A DNA stretch of 64,000 nucleotides from Methanobrevibacter sp. TMH8 (GTDB lineage: Archaea; Methanobacteriota; Methanobacteria; Methanobacteriales; Methanobacteriaceae): assembly GCF_020148105.1 (NCBI RefSeq), contig NZ_JAHLZE010000023.1, positions 1-64,000 on the forward strand. Reading direction: 5' to 3'. This document shows positions 39,193-49,450 of the stretch, piece by piece; within the stretch, counting starts at the first letter, position 1; each line of letters starts with the position of its first letter. The notes beneath the pieces were generated by a model that saw only the letters and a list, made by a program, of their open reading frames with translations, did no database searches and was not told where the DNA came from. Both the position numbers and the translations under genes were made by a program.

Positions 39193-42100
39193 ATGGGAAA
39201 AACATCTTCAAATGATATAAAAAAGGAGTTTGAAAATCTTAGAAATAATCTTCTCGATTTAACATTGAGAAATCAGCTTCTAAACTTTAAACCTAGGTCA
39301 AAAACTATTGAAGTAGTTAATCAATCTCCTATGTCTGTTTATCAGACACTTATTTTACAAAAAAAGAAGATGCAATTTGTTCCAAATAAAAAAGATAGAA
39401 GATCTGTAAAAAATGATGAAGCTAATGATAATAAGAAATCAAGATTTTCTGCTCTATGGGAACATCCTCCAATTGATTTAAGTATATTTTCTGAAGGAGA
39501 TAAATCATTGAAAGCTGATTTAACTCCAAATGAACTTCAAAAAAGGCTTTTTTATATAAATCAACAAGCTAATACAATGTTTCATGAGCAAGGTTATAAT
39601 ATATTATATTTAGCTATAGGGTTCTTAGAATGGAGAGATACTTTTAAACCTAATGATGTTCATGCAGCTCCATTGATTTTAATTCCAGTAACATTAGAAC
39701 GTAAAAAAGTTGGAAAATCATTTTCTATTTATTGGAATGAAGAAGATTTACAAACAAATATTTCACTTCAAGCTAAGTTAGCTGAAGAAGATATTGAAAT
39801 TCCTGAATTTAAAATAACATCATACATTGAAGGTGTTGAACACTATTTAAGAGATGTTAGAAACGCAGTAAACAAAAAAAGTAATTGGAAAGTTACAAAA
39901 CATATATCTCTTGGATTTTTTTCTTTTACAAAATTTGTAATGTATAATGACTTAAATCCAGAAAGTTGGGAAGATAATGTTGATTTAACAAAACAAGAAC
40001 TTATTGAAGCTATCTTTGATCCTAAAAAAAATAAACATGAGGTTTCATTTAAAGAGGAAGATATTGATAGAGAATTATTATATAAAGATATGTATCAAGT
40101 TCTTGATGCTGATTCTTCTCAAATAGCTGTTATTGAAGATGTTAAAGCAGGTAGAAATCTTGTTGTAGAAGGGCCTCCAGGAACTGGAAAGTCTCAAACT
40201 ATTGTTAATATAATAGCTGAACTTCTTGCTTCTGAAAAAAGTGTATTATTTGTTAGTGAAAAAATGGCTGCTTTAGAAGTTGTAAAAAGCCGTCTTGATA
40301 GTGTTGGACTTGGTAAATTCGTTCTTGAATTACATAGTCATAAAACTAAACGAAAAAAACTTTTAAAAGAACTTCAAAAAGGTTTAAATGTTAGGTCAAT
40401 GGATGATCTTGACATTAATCAGATACTTAGAAAATTAGAGACTCTTCGTAAACAACTAGATGATTATGCCGATATAATCCATAGGCCTTTATATGATGTT
40501 AAAATGTCACCATATGAGTTATATGGTATGAAAGAATCTGCTGAAGCTCATTTTGCTAGTAAAAAAATGAATAAAAATTCAGACAGTAGTAATATATTAC
40601 CTCTTGTTAGATTTAAAGCTCCTGAAGATTACACTATTAAAGATCTAGATGATATGATTATAGATCTTGAAAATTTAGCTGAGCTCTATGGTACTATAGC
40701 TAATAATAATCCTTGGAGTAAATGTAATCCTAAAAGTCTACTTCCCTCTGATTTAAGAGAAATTGAAATGCTTATCAGTGATACTTTAGATTCTTTAAAT
40801 GAATTTAATCTTGAATCTGAAAGATTACATGAGAATTTTGGTATTAAAACACCTCATACTTTAAGAGAATATGACAAAGCTTTAGAATCTCTAAAATTAT
40901 TAGATGACAAGAATATTCAGCTTATAGATAGTTCTGTTCTAACAAATAAAGTTTGGATTGATGAACCTCGGAAAGCTAATGAACTTATTGAAAAATTAGA
41001 AGAATATCAAATGACTTCAAGAGCTATTGACAAATTTAATGATCATATTCTCACAGAAAATTTAGATAATTTAATCAATGATCTTGAAAAAGAAACTAAT
41101 AAACGGTTTAAATTATTTGGAGGTAAAAATTATAAAGATGAACTTGAATATCTTTATAAAAATAATGTTCCTAATAATAAACAAGCTCTAAGTGATCTTC
41201 AATTAGTTAAAGAACATATTGTTTTTAGAAAAGAAATACATAAATTAGATGATATTGGTTTAGAGTATTTTGGTGAATTGTGGCATTTAGATGCTTCAAT
41301 AGTTGATTTAAAAGAAGCAAGTAATTGGATAAGAAAGTTTAATCATCTATTGAAAGAAGGAATATATAATAAAAGTACTATTAACTTACTTTCAAATTCT
41401 CTATTTGATATAGATTCAAAAAGTGAAATTAATGATTATCTCAATTCTGCAGATAAATTTGTAAAAAATCTATCAAAATTAGAATCAAAATTGAATCCTA
41501 GAAGTAAATTAATATTTAAAAAAGAAACTAAAGATGTTCCTCTTGAAAAATGGGAAAAACAACTAAATTTATGGAGAGGTCAAATTTCAAGTTTGCATCT
41601 TTGGTCTCAATATTTAAATACTAAAAATGTATGCTTATCTACTTCAGCAAAATTATTTGTTGATATAATCGAAAAAAGAAATATTAAAAAAGATGATGTA
41701 AAATCATTAGTTTTAGGAAATTTTGCTGATAGCTTATTGAATATAATTTTTGCTGAAAATCAACCTTTAGCTACTTTTATTGGAGAATTACATCAAAATA
41801 AGATTTCAGAATTTGAAGAGTTAGATTCAAAAATAATACAACTTAATAGAAGAAGAATTTTTCAAAAACTCAATAAAAAGACTCCAAAGGTTTTTGGAGC
41901 AGCTGAAAACCCAGAAGCTAAAACTTTAGCTGGAGAGTTTACTAGGAAAAGAGGACATCTTCCTGTTAGAACTCTTCTTGAAAAATCTGGAGGAATTATA
42001 AAACAAATTAAACCTTGTTTTATGATGAGTCCATTATCTATTGCTCAATATTTAGATCCTACTAATCCTAAATTACAATTTGATGTTGTAATATTTGATG

Positions 42101-45100
42101 AAGCAAGTCAAGTTAAACCAGAAGATGCTCTTGGAGCATTTATGAGAGCAAAAAGTGCTGTTGTTATGGGAGATACTCAACAATTACCTCCTACTTCTTT
42201 TTTTGATCAGATGACTGATATTGGTGATATGGAGGAAGTAGCTACTGCATTAGATATGGAAAGTATACTTCATCTATGTAAACTTTCTTTTCCAGTAAAA
42301 ATGTTAAAATGGCATTATAGAAGTCGTCATGAATCTCTTATAGCTGTTTCAAATAAAGAATTTTATGATGATGAATTATTAGTCTATCCTTCTCCTTCTC
42401 ATAATACTGAAGAATTAGGATTAAAATTTAAACATGATAATAGTACTATATATGAAAGAGGAAAATCTTCTGCAAACCCACTTGAAGCAAGAAATGTTGT
42501 TAAAGAGATATTTAAACATTTTAATAAATATGGTGATACTAAAAGTTTAGGTGTTGGAACATTTTCTGTTGCACAAATGAATGCCATTCTCGAAGAACTA
42601 GAAATTGAAAGAAAAATGCATCCTGAACTAGAACATTTATTTTCAGATAAAATGAAAGAAAGATTCTTTGTTAAAAATCTTGAAACAATTCAGGGCGATG
42701 AGAGGGATGTTATTTTAATTAGTGTAGGTTATGGATTTGACCAAAATCAGAGAATGTCTCTTAATTTCGGCCCTTTAAATCAAGATGGTGGAGAAAGAAG
42801 ATTAAATGTACTTATAACTCGTGCAAGAGAGAAATGTATTGTATTTTCTAATTTCAAAGCCCATGATATGCATCTTACAGCTAATCCTCCATTTGGTGTA
42901 AAAGCTTTAAAAGAATTTCTAGAATATGCAGAAAATATATCTTATGGAAATAATTTAAGGAAAACTGAATCAGAAGAACCTTTCGAAGATGCTATTTACA
43001 AATTTTTAAAGGATAATGGTTATGAAGTTCATAAACAAGTAGGTTGTGCTGGATTCAGAGTTGATTTAGCTATTGTAGATGAAAACAATCCTGGTAAATA
43101 TATTGTTGGTATTCAATGTGATGGGAAAAATTATTCTTCATCAAAAGTAGCTAGAGATAGGGATCGTCTTAGAGGACAAGTTTTAAATGGATTAGGTTGG
43201 AATTTATATCACCTATGGTCAACTGACTGGTATAGAAACAGAGATCTGACCAGCGAGAAATTATTGAAAAGTATTGAAAAAATTAAAATCAATTCATTTA
43301 TTGAAGAAGTTAAATCAATGAAAATTCAGAAAATACCTTCAAAAAATGATGATTTAACTATTGTTAATCCGATTGATGATGATTTTGATGAATCTCAAGA
43401 TAAAGTTCAAGATGAAGAAATTGATACTAAAATTCTAAATAATACTGAAGATATAAATGAATTAGATATTAATTTGAGTGATTCAAATATTCAAGATTCA
43501 TCTATTATTAATGAAATTGATGAAAGTATTGAAATAGATGAAAAAAATGGAATTGAAAATAAATATGAAAGAAAAATAAACTCTAATCAGGATTTTAACA
43601 ACGACAATCTCGATAAAGAAACTATAATTGCTTCAATTGAAAAAAATGAAGAAGATGATGATGAAAATAATGAAGAAAAAATCGATGAAGAAATAATTAA
43701 TAGAGATATTGAAGAAAAAAATGAAGAAATCATTAAAAAAGAAATTGAAGAAAAAATACAAAAAAATATAGAAAATGATATCTCTTATGAAAATTCTGAT
43801 AGAAATACTGAAACTTCTTCTGATAATGATAAATTAAATAATTTAACTAAAAAACCTAAAATTAGGTTTAGATCTCACTTAAATGATGATTTAATCCTGG
43901 ATTCTGCTGATAATGGTAGACACAGAGAAAGTAATTCTAATTATGATTCAATTATTGAAGAAAAAAATAACATTTCAACCAATAATTTAGTAGTAGAATC
44001 TGAATCTAAAAATCAAAAAGATATGGTTGATACATCTGATTATGAGCTTGAAAAAGAAATTAATAAAGTTCTTGGAGAAAATGATGAAGATTCTGTGATT
44101 GGAATTAATGATAATTATCAAAATATTTCTCAAACTAAAGAAAGTGCTGTTTTTACTGAATACGAAGATATAGAATTAAAAAATTCAACTAATAATAATA
44201 GTAATAATAAAGATGTAAATAATAGTAATAGTTATAATAATTATATCAATAATAATCTTGATAATTCAAATAATTATGTTGATAATGATTATAATAATAA
44301 TGATCAGACTGTTAATGTTGAAAATAACGGAAATTATCAAGATATTGATTCTTTCGAAGAAAATGACAATGAAATTGTTGAAGATTTAGATGGAATCAAT
44401 GTATATGAGGGGATATCTGATTTTGACAATCCATTGAGGAGAAATACTCTTAATTATATTAAAAATAATAGTAATAATAATAATTTTCAATCTCAAAATA
44501 TTAGAGATAGAATGAAATCTGTTTCTGAATCTATTAATGAAATTAAAAACGAAGTAAAATATATTAATAAATCATTAAAGGAAATCGAAAATCCAACTGC
44601 TCCAAAAAATGTTGTTGTAATTGATCGAACCAAAAATATTTCTGATGATTTTGAATTAGATGAAGATATTATTAACTCTAATGTTGTTTCTAACAATTAC
44701 GCTGATAATGATAAAGAAAATCTAGATTCTAATGGAAATAAATTCTTAAATAAAAATTTAAGTAAAGATTTAAATAAAGAATTAAGCAATGATTTAAGTA
44801 ATGATTTAAATGAAGATTTAGAAGATATGATTCAAGATCTCAATACCGATTATATTGAAATTGAAAAAGAAAGAAACAAAGAATCAAACAAATTGAAAGA
44901 GATTGATTCTACTAAAAATCTTAGTAAAAATGTTAATATTGATGATTTAATCATTCCTTATGAAACTACAAAAAATATTCCTTTAGATAATATTGATGAA
45001 TTTTATAAATTAACAGATTCTGATTATATGGATATCATAATAAAAATTGTTGAATTTGAAGGTCCAATACATATTAAAGATTTTATTATTAGAATTAAAG

Positions 45101-45480
45101 AAACATGTGACCTTAAAAGAGCAGGACCTAAATTTAAAGATAAGATTAATCAAGGAATATCTCTTGCTGAAAATAATGGACAAATTATTCTCATTGAAGA
45201 CTTTTTATTCCCATTAAATTGGTCAAGTGTTCCTGTGAGAAAAAGAAAATCACCTAATATTGATTTAATTTCTAATGAGGAAATTGAAGAAAATATAAAA
45301 TTGATTTTAAACTTTATAACTCCTATTGAATCAAAAGAACTTATAAAAAATGTATCTAGAAATTTTGGATTTAAATCCACTTCTAAAAAAACAGCTACTA
45401 AAATTAACACGGTTCTAGATTATATGCTTGCTAATGGGTCTATTAATAATTTTAATGGAAAAATTGAAATTTCTAGTTAA
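39193..45480 (+). CDS. DUF4011 helicase-nuclease with DUF3320, Hhe-type defence protein
   Basis: 2095 residues. Order: DUF4011 (LRNNLLDLTLRNQLLNFKP, residues 15-30 onward); superfamily 1 helicase with Walker A GPPGTGKS near 327, Walker B VVIFDEASQ near 968, GDTQQLPP, and QGDERDVILIS/NVLITRAR; a Vsr-like endonuclease fold at about 1255-1350 (EDAIYKFLKDNGYEV, FRVDLAI, GIQCDGK); then about 500 residues extremely rich in Asn, Asp, Glu, Ser; then a C-terminal DUF3320 region (1930-2095). This domain set matches the single-gene Hhe anti-phage system. Activity here is inferred. The long disordered insert is unusual, and codon use within it is like the host. Confidence 0.85.
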   Translation: MGKTSSNDIKKEFENLRNNLLDLTLRNQLLNFKPRSKTIEVVNQSPMSVYQTLILQKKKMQFVPNKKDRRSVKNDEANDNKKSRFSALWEHPPIDLSIFSEGDKSLKADLTPNELQKRLFYINQQANTMFHEQGYNILYLAIGFLEWRDTFKPNDVHAAPLILIPVTLERKKVGKSFSIYWNEEDLQTNISLQAKLAEEDIEIPEFKITSYIEGVEHYLRDVRNAVNKKSNWKVTKHISLGFFSFTKFVMYNDLNPESWEDNVDLTKQELIEAIFDPKKNKHEVSFKEEDIDRELLYKDMYQVLDADSSQIAVIEDVKAGRNLVVEGPPGTGKSQTIVNIIAELLASEKSVLFVSEKMAALEVVKSRLDSVGLGKFVLELHSHKTKRKKLLKELQKGLNVRSMDDLDINQILRKLETLRKQLDDYADIIHRPLYDVKMSPYELYGMKESAEAHFASKKMNKNSDSSNILPLVRFKAPEDYTIKDLDDMIIDLENLAELYGTIANNNPWSKCNPKSLLPSDLREIEMLISDTLDSLNEFNLESERLHENFGIKTPHTLREYDKALESLKLLDDKNIQLIDSSVLTNKVWIDEPRKANELIEKLEEYQMTSRAIDKFNDHILTENLDNLINDLEKETNKRFKLFGGKNYKDELEYLYKNNVPNNKQALSDLQLVKEHIVFRKEIHKLDDIGLEYFGELWHLDASIVDLKEASNWIRKFNHLLKEGIYNKSTINLLSNSLFDIDSKSEINDYLNSADKFVKNLSKLESKLNPRSKLIFKKETKDVPLEKWEKQLNLWRGQISSLHLWSQYLNTKNVCLSTSAKLFVDIIEKRNIKKDDVKSLVLGNFADSLLNIIFAENQPLATFIGELHQNKISEFEELDSKIIQLNRRRIFQKLNKKTPKVFGAAENPEAKTLAGEFTRKRGHLPVRTLLEKSGGIIKQIKPCFMMSPLSIAQYLDPTNPKLQFDVVIFDEASQVKPEDALGAFMRAKSAVVMGDTQQLPPTSFFDQMTDIGDMEEVATALDMESILHLCKLSFPVKMLKWHYRSRHESLIAVSNKEFYDDELLVYPSPSHNTEELGLKFKHDNSTIYERGKSSANPLEARNVVKEIFKHFNKYGDTKSLGVGTFSVAQMNAILEELEIERKMHPELEHLFSDKMKERFFVKNLETIQGDERDVILISVGYGFDQNQRMSLNFGPLNQDGGERRLNVLITRAREKCIVFSNFKAHDMHLTANPPFGVKALKEFLEYAENISYGNNLRKTESEEPFEDAIYKFLKDNGYEVHKQVGCAGFRVDLAIVDENNPGKYIVGIQCDGKNYSSSKVARDRDRLRGQVLNGLGWNLYHLWSTDWYRNRDLTSEKLLKSIEKIKINSFIEEVKSMKIQKIPSKNDDLTIVNPIDDDFDESQDKVQDEEIDTKILNNTEDINELDINLSDSNIQDSSIINEIDESIEIDEKNGIENKYERKINSNQDFNNDNLDKETIIASIEKNEEDDDENNEEKIDEEIINRDIEEKNEEIIKKEIEEKIQKNIENDISYENSDRNTETSSDNDKLNNLTKKPKIRFRSHLNDDLILDSADNGRHRESNSNYDSIIEEKNNISTNNLVVESESKNQKDMVDTSDYELEKEINKVLGENDEDSVIGINDNYQNISQTKESAVFTEYEDIELKNSTNNNSNNKDVNNSNSYNNYINNNLDNSNNYVDNDYNNNDQTVNVENNGNYQDIDSFEENDNEIVEDLDGINVYEGISDFDNPLRRNTLNYIKNNSNNNNFQSQNIRDRMKSVSESINEIKNEVKYINKSLKEIENPTAPKNVVVIDRTKNISDDFELDEDIINSNVVSNNYADNDKENLDSNGNKFLNKNLSKDLNKELSNDLSNDLNEDLEDMIQDLNTDYIEIEKERNKESNKLKEIDSTKNLSKNVNIDDLIIPYETTKNIPLDNIDEFYKLTDSDYMDIIIKIVEFEGPIHIKDFIIRIKETCDLKRAGPKFKDKINQGISLAENNGQIILIEDFLFPLNWSSVPVRKRKSPNIDLISNEEIEENIKLILNFITPIESKELIKNVSRNFGFKSTSKKTATKINTVLDYMLANGSINNFNGKIEISS

Positions 45481-45700
45481 TAATTTTAATTTTTTATTTT
45501 AATAGTTATTTTAATATTTTTTATTTTTAATATATAATTATATTTTATTTTATATTAATGAAATTAATAATAAATAATTATTACTATACTATATAAAATA
45601 TATTATTATTAAATTATTTTGATTTATTAAAAACTATTAGAAATTATTAAAAATACATAAAAATGAGTTTAGATTAATATCCAAAAAATAATTTAAAAAT

Positions 45701-45797
45701 GGAACAAACTTAAGTAATAAAAAAAAATTTTATTTTACTTTTTTAAACATACGATTTAAGGGGGGGTGAATATGTATGATTAACTTAAGTTCGTTCC
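45701..45797. repeat. Imperfect 15-bp inverted repeat enclosing a strong ribosome-binding-like site
   Basis: GGAACAAACTTAAGT at 45701-45715 and ACTTAAGTTCGTTCC at 45783-45797 pair with one mismatch. Between them AAGGGGGGGTGAATATG starts frames of only three codons (ATG 45772) and eleven codons (ATG 45776, MINLSSFQRFE). Confidence 0.65.
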
Positions 45798-46339
45798 AAA
45801 GATTTGAATAAGTTTTCAAACCCATTATTAAATTTAATGTTTAAGTATATAAATCTTTTGATTTTAATACATTTATTATTCACATTAGCTATTTTTATGT
45901 TATATATGTTGATAATTCGTTTAATGTCAATAGTTAGATAAACCTTATAGATATTTTCTGAATGGTATATATACATTATGAAATATTAATAATTAAATAT
46001 ATTATTATAAATTTTATATAAATTATTGATAGTTAGTATTTACATTAAACTTTATTATATTATTATATAATATTTTCACTTTTTAATTTGATATATTTCT
46101 AACAAATTTTTTTATTAATTATTTTTTAAAATATATTAAAATTAATTTTTTATAAAAATTATCATTTTAATAAAAATGAAAAATAAAGTATTAATTAGAT
46201 TTTCTAAAAAATTTAATAATAAAATTATTTTATGTAATACTATTGATTTTTTTAGAATATATAATAATAAAATTATAATAAGTATTATAGATGAATTTCA
46301 AGTGTAAAATTTTATCTTTTTTTGAAATAAAATAATATA

Positions 46340-46405
46340 GGTCAAAAATGGCATAAATTATATCTTATATCTATATGTTCCCATCAATTTATGCATGTTT
46401 TGAAC
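46340..46405. ncRNA. Possible structured RNA or hairpin element
   Basis: Arms 46340-46359 (GGTCAAAAATGGCATAAATT) and 46386-46405 (AATTTATGCATGTTTTGAAC) pair at 16 of 20 positions with a 26-base loop. Whether it is transcribed cannot be told. Confidence 0.3.
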
Positions 46406-46431
46406 AATTTTTAATTGAATATTAATTTTAC

Positions 46432-46455
46432 TTCGTTAAACCACGGTTTAACGAA
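46432..46455. repeat. Perfect 11-bp inverted repeat
   Basis: TTCGTTAAACC, then AC, then GGTTTAACGAA. It could be an operator or a tight hairpin. No gene starts nearby until 46762. Confidence 0.75.
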
Positions 46456-46761
46456 CTAAATTTAATAAATTTTTATAAATTTGTAATAATAATAAAATTT
46501 TAAAAATAAACATATAATGTAATTTTTTAATATTTTTAATATTTTTTTTTTTTTTTTTAAAAAAAAATGAAATTTTAAAATGAAATTAATAAATGAAATT
46601 TTAAATAATAATTGATAAAAATGTTTTTTGCAAAAAAATAAAATAAAATAAATTATAAATTAATATTATAAAAATAATTATAATTTAATAAAAAATAAAA
46701 AATTTTCTATATTATTTAAAACTAAAACTTATAATAATTAAAAATATATTGGAGAATTATA

Positions 46762-47232
46762 ATGAACATTGAAAAACAAATCGAAAATTTTACAAAAATT
46801 AAAGAAAATATTATAGATGACGTTTCTACTAATATAGAAAGTAGTAATCCTAATATAGCAATATTTAAACGGATTCCTGATGAAAATTATTTCTATCCAT
46901 ATAATAAGGCTGCTTTAAATTACAGTCTAGAAGTTATTAATAAAAATCTTAAAAAAATTAAATCAAAGGTTGAATTTAAATTTTTAGAAAAACAAGAGAA
47001 AGATTTATTAATATCAGATTTTTATCAGTTAATTGATAATTTCAAAAAAATTAATATAAAAAATAAAGGCAAAATTAATATTGATTCTAATATAATGGTT
47101 TTCCAATTATCAAATGGTAAATTAAATCCATTAAATGAAAATTCAAAACTGAACCTTTATAATATCTATGATTTGATGTCAAATACTCCAAACACTAATA
47201 AAATTTTATGGAAAAAATTGAAGATAGTTTAA
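46762..47232 (+). CDS. Hypothetical protein
   Basis: 156 residues, rich in Asn, Lys and Ile, no membrane segment and no recognisable motif. TTGGAGAATTATA precedes the ATG, so translation is plausible. Mostly helical N-terminal part (KQIENFTKIKENIIDDVSTNI), then an aromatic FYPYNKAALNYSLEVI segment. It may form a charged helical protein. I do not recognise it, and it lies isolated between the gene-poor region and the convergent DUF368 gene. Confidence 0.6.
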   Translation: MNIEKQIENFTKIKENIIDDVSTNIESSNPNIAIFKRIPDENYFYPYNKAALNYSLEVINKNLKKIKSKVEFKFLEKQEKDLLISDFYQLIDNFKKINIKNKGKINIDSNIMVFQLSNGKLNPLNENSKLNLYNIYDLMSNTPNTNKILWKKLKIV

Positions 47233-47329
47233 ATTCAAATGAAATTATATTTAAATAAAAACTATCTAAATATATAACCTCAAATATACTATATCCGAAT
47301 ATATTGTCCTAATATAAATTTTGATTTAA

Positions 47330-48199
47330 TTATTCAATATATTTAAATTTCTTTTCAAGTAAAACAATCAAAACAAATCCTATAATCATTAAAATAATGC
47401 AAATAGCTATATCAATAGGAGATGTCCCGATATTTGTTGTTATTTGATTAAAAGGTATTCTAAGTGTTCCTATCATTACTCCAATTAAAAGTGCTAAAGT
47501 TATTTCTTCATGGTGTTGTAATAAATAATCTAATAATTTAGAAAATCCTAAAATACCAATTAATGCTCCAATACAAAAAGTTATGATTTCTGTCCAACTA
47601 AATGTATTTAATGCATTTAACATATATCCATATTGTCCTAACAACAATAAAATAAAAGCTCCAGAAATTCCTGGAAGAATCATAGCACAAATAGCTATCA
47701 TACCAGAGAAAAATAATATTGGTAATGTGTGATTTGTTGCAATAGGATTTAATCCTACAAAAATAAATGCTAAAATAAATCCAATTATAGAAATTATTAT
47801 AATTTTAGGAGAAAAATGTACAACTTGTGTATATAAAACATAAGCTGATGCTAGAATTAAACCTAAAAAGAAAGCAAATGTAAAAGCTGTGTATTCTTCT
47901 AATAAAATACCAATTACTTTAGATAACGTTAACATAGCTATTGCTATTCCTAAGAGAAGGGGAATAAATAATTGAAAATCTATTTCATCAAGAAATTCTC
48001 TTTTAAAGCCTGATATATCTCCTTTAAAAAGATATTTAATGAATTTGAAATTAATTTTCCCAATTGCATGAACAAGTCTTTCGTATATTCCTGTAATTAA
48101 TGCAATAGTCCCTCCAGATACTCCAGGGATAATATCAGCAGATCCCATAAATAATCCTCTTAAAAATATAAGTAAAGATTCTATCAGTTTATTCTTCAT
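47330..48199 (-). CDS. DUF368 membrane protein, PopT-type polyprenyl-phosphate translocase
   Basis: 289 residues from ATG 48199; an upstream GTG at 48211 lies in the ribosome-binding-like GTGAGTG. Eight or more membrane segments. The two family motifs are present: ADIIPGVSGGTIALITGIYE near the N-terminus and ILPGISGAFILLLLGQY in the second half, an internal pseudo-repeat. Bacterial DUF368 proteins (PopT) return undecaprenyl phosphate across the membrane; in an archaeon the substrate would be dolichyl or related polyprenyl phosphate used for pseudomurein and glycan export. That extension is inferred. Confidence 0.88.
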   Translation of the reverse strand: MKNKLIESLLIFLRGLFMGSADIIPGVSGGTIALITGIYERLVHAIGKINFKFIKYLFKGDISGFKREFLDEIDFQLFIPLLLGIAIAMLTLSKVIGILLEEYTAFTFAFFLGLILASAYVLYTQVVHFSPKIIIISIIGFILAFIFVGLNPIATNHTLPILFFSGMIAICAMILPGISGAFILLLLGQYGYMLNALNTFSWTEIITFCIGALIGILGFSKLLDYLLQHHEEITLALLIGVMIGTLRIPFNQITTNIGTSPIDIAICIILMIIGFVLIVLLEKKFKYIE

Positions 48200-48211
48200 T
48201 GTTACACTCAC

Positions 48212-48708
48212 TAATCATTGTATTATATTTAATATCATCATATAAATATTATTATTATTATTATTATTATTATTTATTGTTTATATTTTCTATCGCTTAA
48301 ATTTATAATATATTAATTATTTTTTGATTTAAATATTATATTAATTCTATACTATTAATTAGTCATAGATAGATAATAAACTCTAAAATTTATTTATTTA
48401 ATTTATATAATTATTTTTATTAATTTATATTTATATATTTTCATTAAAATTAATTATTTTAGATAAATATGAGTATAAAATAAATATGAAAGTTAATAAT
48501 TAATATATTATAATAAATATTTATAAAAATTAAATAATGAACTAAATAATAAATTAAATAACAAGCTAAATATCAATTATTGTTAAATTTGATATTAAAA
48601 TATATAAAATAGAAAAATAAAGATTCATAATTCATTATTTAGAATAATTAAATACAAGGAATTCTTAATAATGAAATTAAATAAATATGGTCAATTTAAA
48701 AATAAAAA
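48212..48708. other. Intergenic region without a gene, with ATT microsatellite
   Basis: About 500 bases upstream of the DUF368 gene and downstream of the AlkD-like gene. An uninterrupted (ATT) run of about nine units is at 48247-48275. Otherwise A+T-rich, no gene seen. Confidence 0.6.
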
Positions 48709-49389
48709 TTATTTATTATTTAGTTTTTCTTGAATTTTTTCACTTTTTAACTCTTTTAAAGCATTTTTTGCAATCCAATGTGCACTTTTTGAATCAATTT
48801 TATCTATTTTTTCAGCTTTTTCAATAGCTAATTTATTTAGTTTCAAATTCCTTTTACCAATTTGTCGAAGAGCCCAATTTACAGATTTTTTGACCATTTT
48901 TCTATTATCAGTTGATTCTCTTTCAATTAATTCCATTAATTCAATGAATGTTTCATCGGTTTTTTTCTTATCATGGACAGCTAAAACAGCAATTAAAGAA
49001 AACCCTGAACGTTTCACAAATTCTTTTTCTTCTTCAGTCCATTGATACACTTTATCATATGCAAATTCAGTTTTTCTAAATAAATTTATACAACATTGAT
49101 CTGTAATTTCCCAGTAATCAAAATCATTAGCCCAATGATCCATTTGTTCTGAAGTAACTTCTTTAGGGTCATCAACAAGGGAGGCCAATATTCTAGTTTC
49201 ACGATTATTTATTTTCCATAAATCTAATGCTAGTTTATGATTATTTTTATAATTTTTAGCTATTTTTTTAATAACAGGCATTCTTAAACCATATGTATGA
49301 TTTGGATCTATTCCAAATCTTTTCATACCTTCAATTTCATTAGGGTTAGATAACTTTTCAAATGTAGAAATTATTTCTGAAACTTCCAT
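48709..49389 (-). CDS. DNA alkylation repair protein, AlkD-like HEAT-repeat glycosylase
   Basis: 226 residues made of helical repeats. Conserved segments are YGLRMPVIKKIAKNYK, NRETRILASLVDDP, WANDFDYWEITDQCC, KKSVNWALRQIGKRN and SAHWIAKNALKEL, all characteristic of AlkD/AlkC-type proteins that excise N3- and N7-alkylated bases without flipping. It lies 61 bases after uvrA on the same strand, so alkylation repair and nucleotide excision repair may be cotranscribed. The key Trp and Asp positions of AlkD appear present. Confidence 0.88.
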   Translation of the reverse strand: MEVSEIISTFEKLSNPNEIEGMKRFGIDPNHTYGLRMPVIKKIAKNYKNNHKLALDLWKINNRETRILASLVDDPKEVTSEQMDHWANDFDYWEITDQCCINLFRKTEFAYDKVYQWTEEEKEFVKRSGFSLIAVLAVHDKKKTDETFIELMELIERESTDNRKMVKKSVNWALRQIGKRNLKLNKLAIEKAEKIDKIDSKSAHWIAKNALKELKSEKIQEKLNNK

Positions 49390-49450
49390 TAAATCCCTCT
49401 ATTATTATCAGATATAATAAATAAAAAAAATTATTATAATACATTATTGC

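Larger units (their letters stand above)
45481..46761. other. Large gene-poor region with several structured elements
   Basis: 1281 bases. It holds a 15-bp inverted repeat around a G7 ribosome-binding-like sequence (45701-45797), an imperfect long hairpin (46340-46405), a perfect 11-bp palindrome (46432-46455), and a T17-A9 homopolymer tract (46542-46567). No coding region is convincing. A degraded mobile element or a noncoding RNA locus is possible. Confidence 0.55.

Noticed and set aside
45785-45976. 63-codon minus-strand frame, possible transposase fragment
   Set aside because: No ribosome-binding site, composition-driven sequence and no recognisable motif; its end overlaps the inverted repeat.
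46542-46567. T17-A9 tract as an intrinsic terminator or an origin element
   Set aside because: No gene ends near enough on the plus strand and no GC stem precedes it; a homopolymer in such A+T-rich DNA is not strong evidence.
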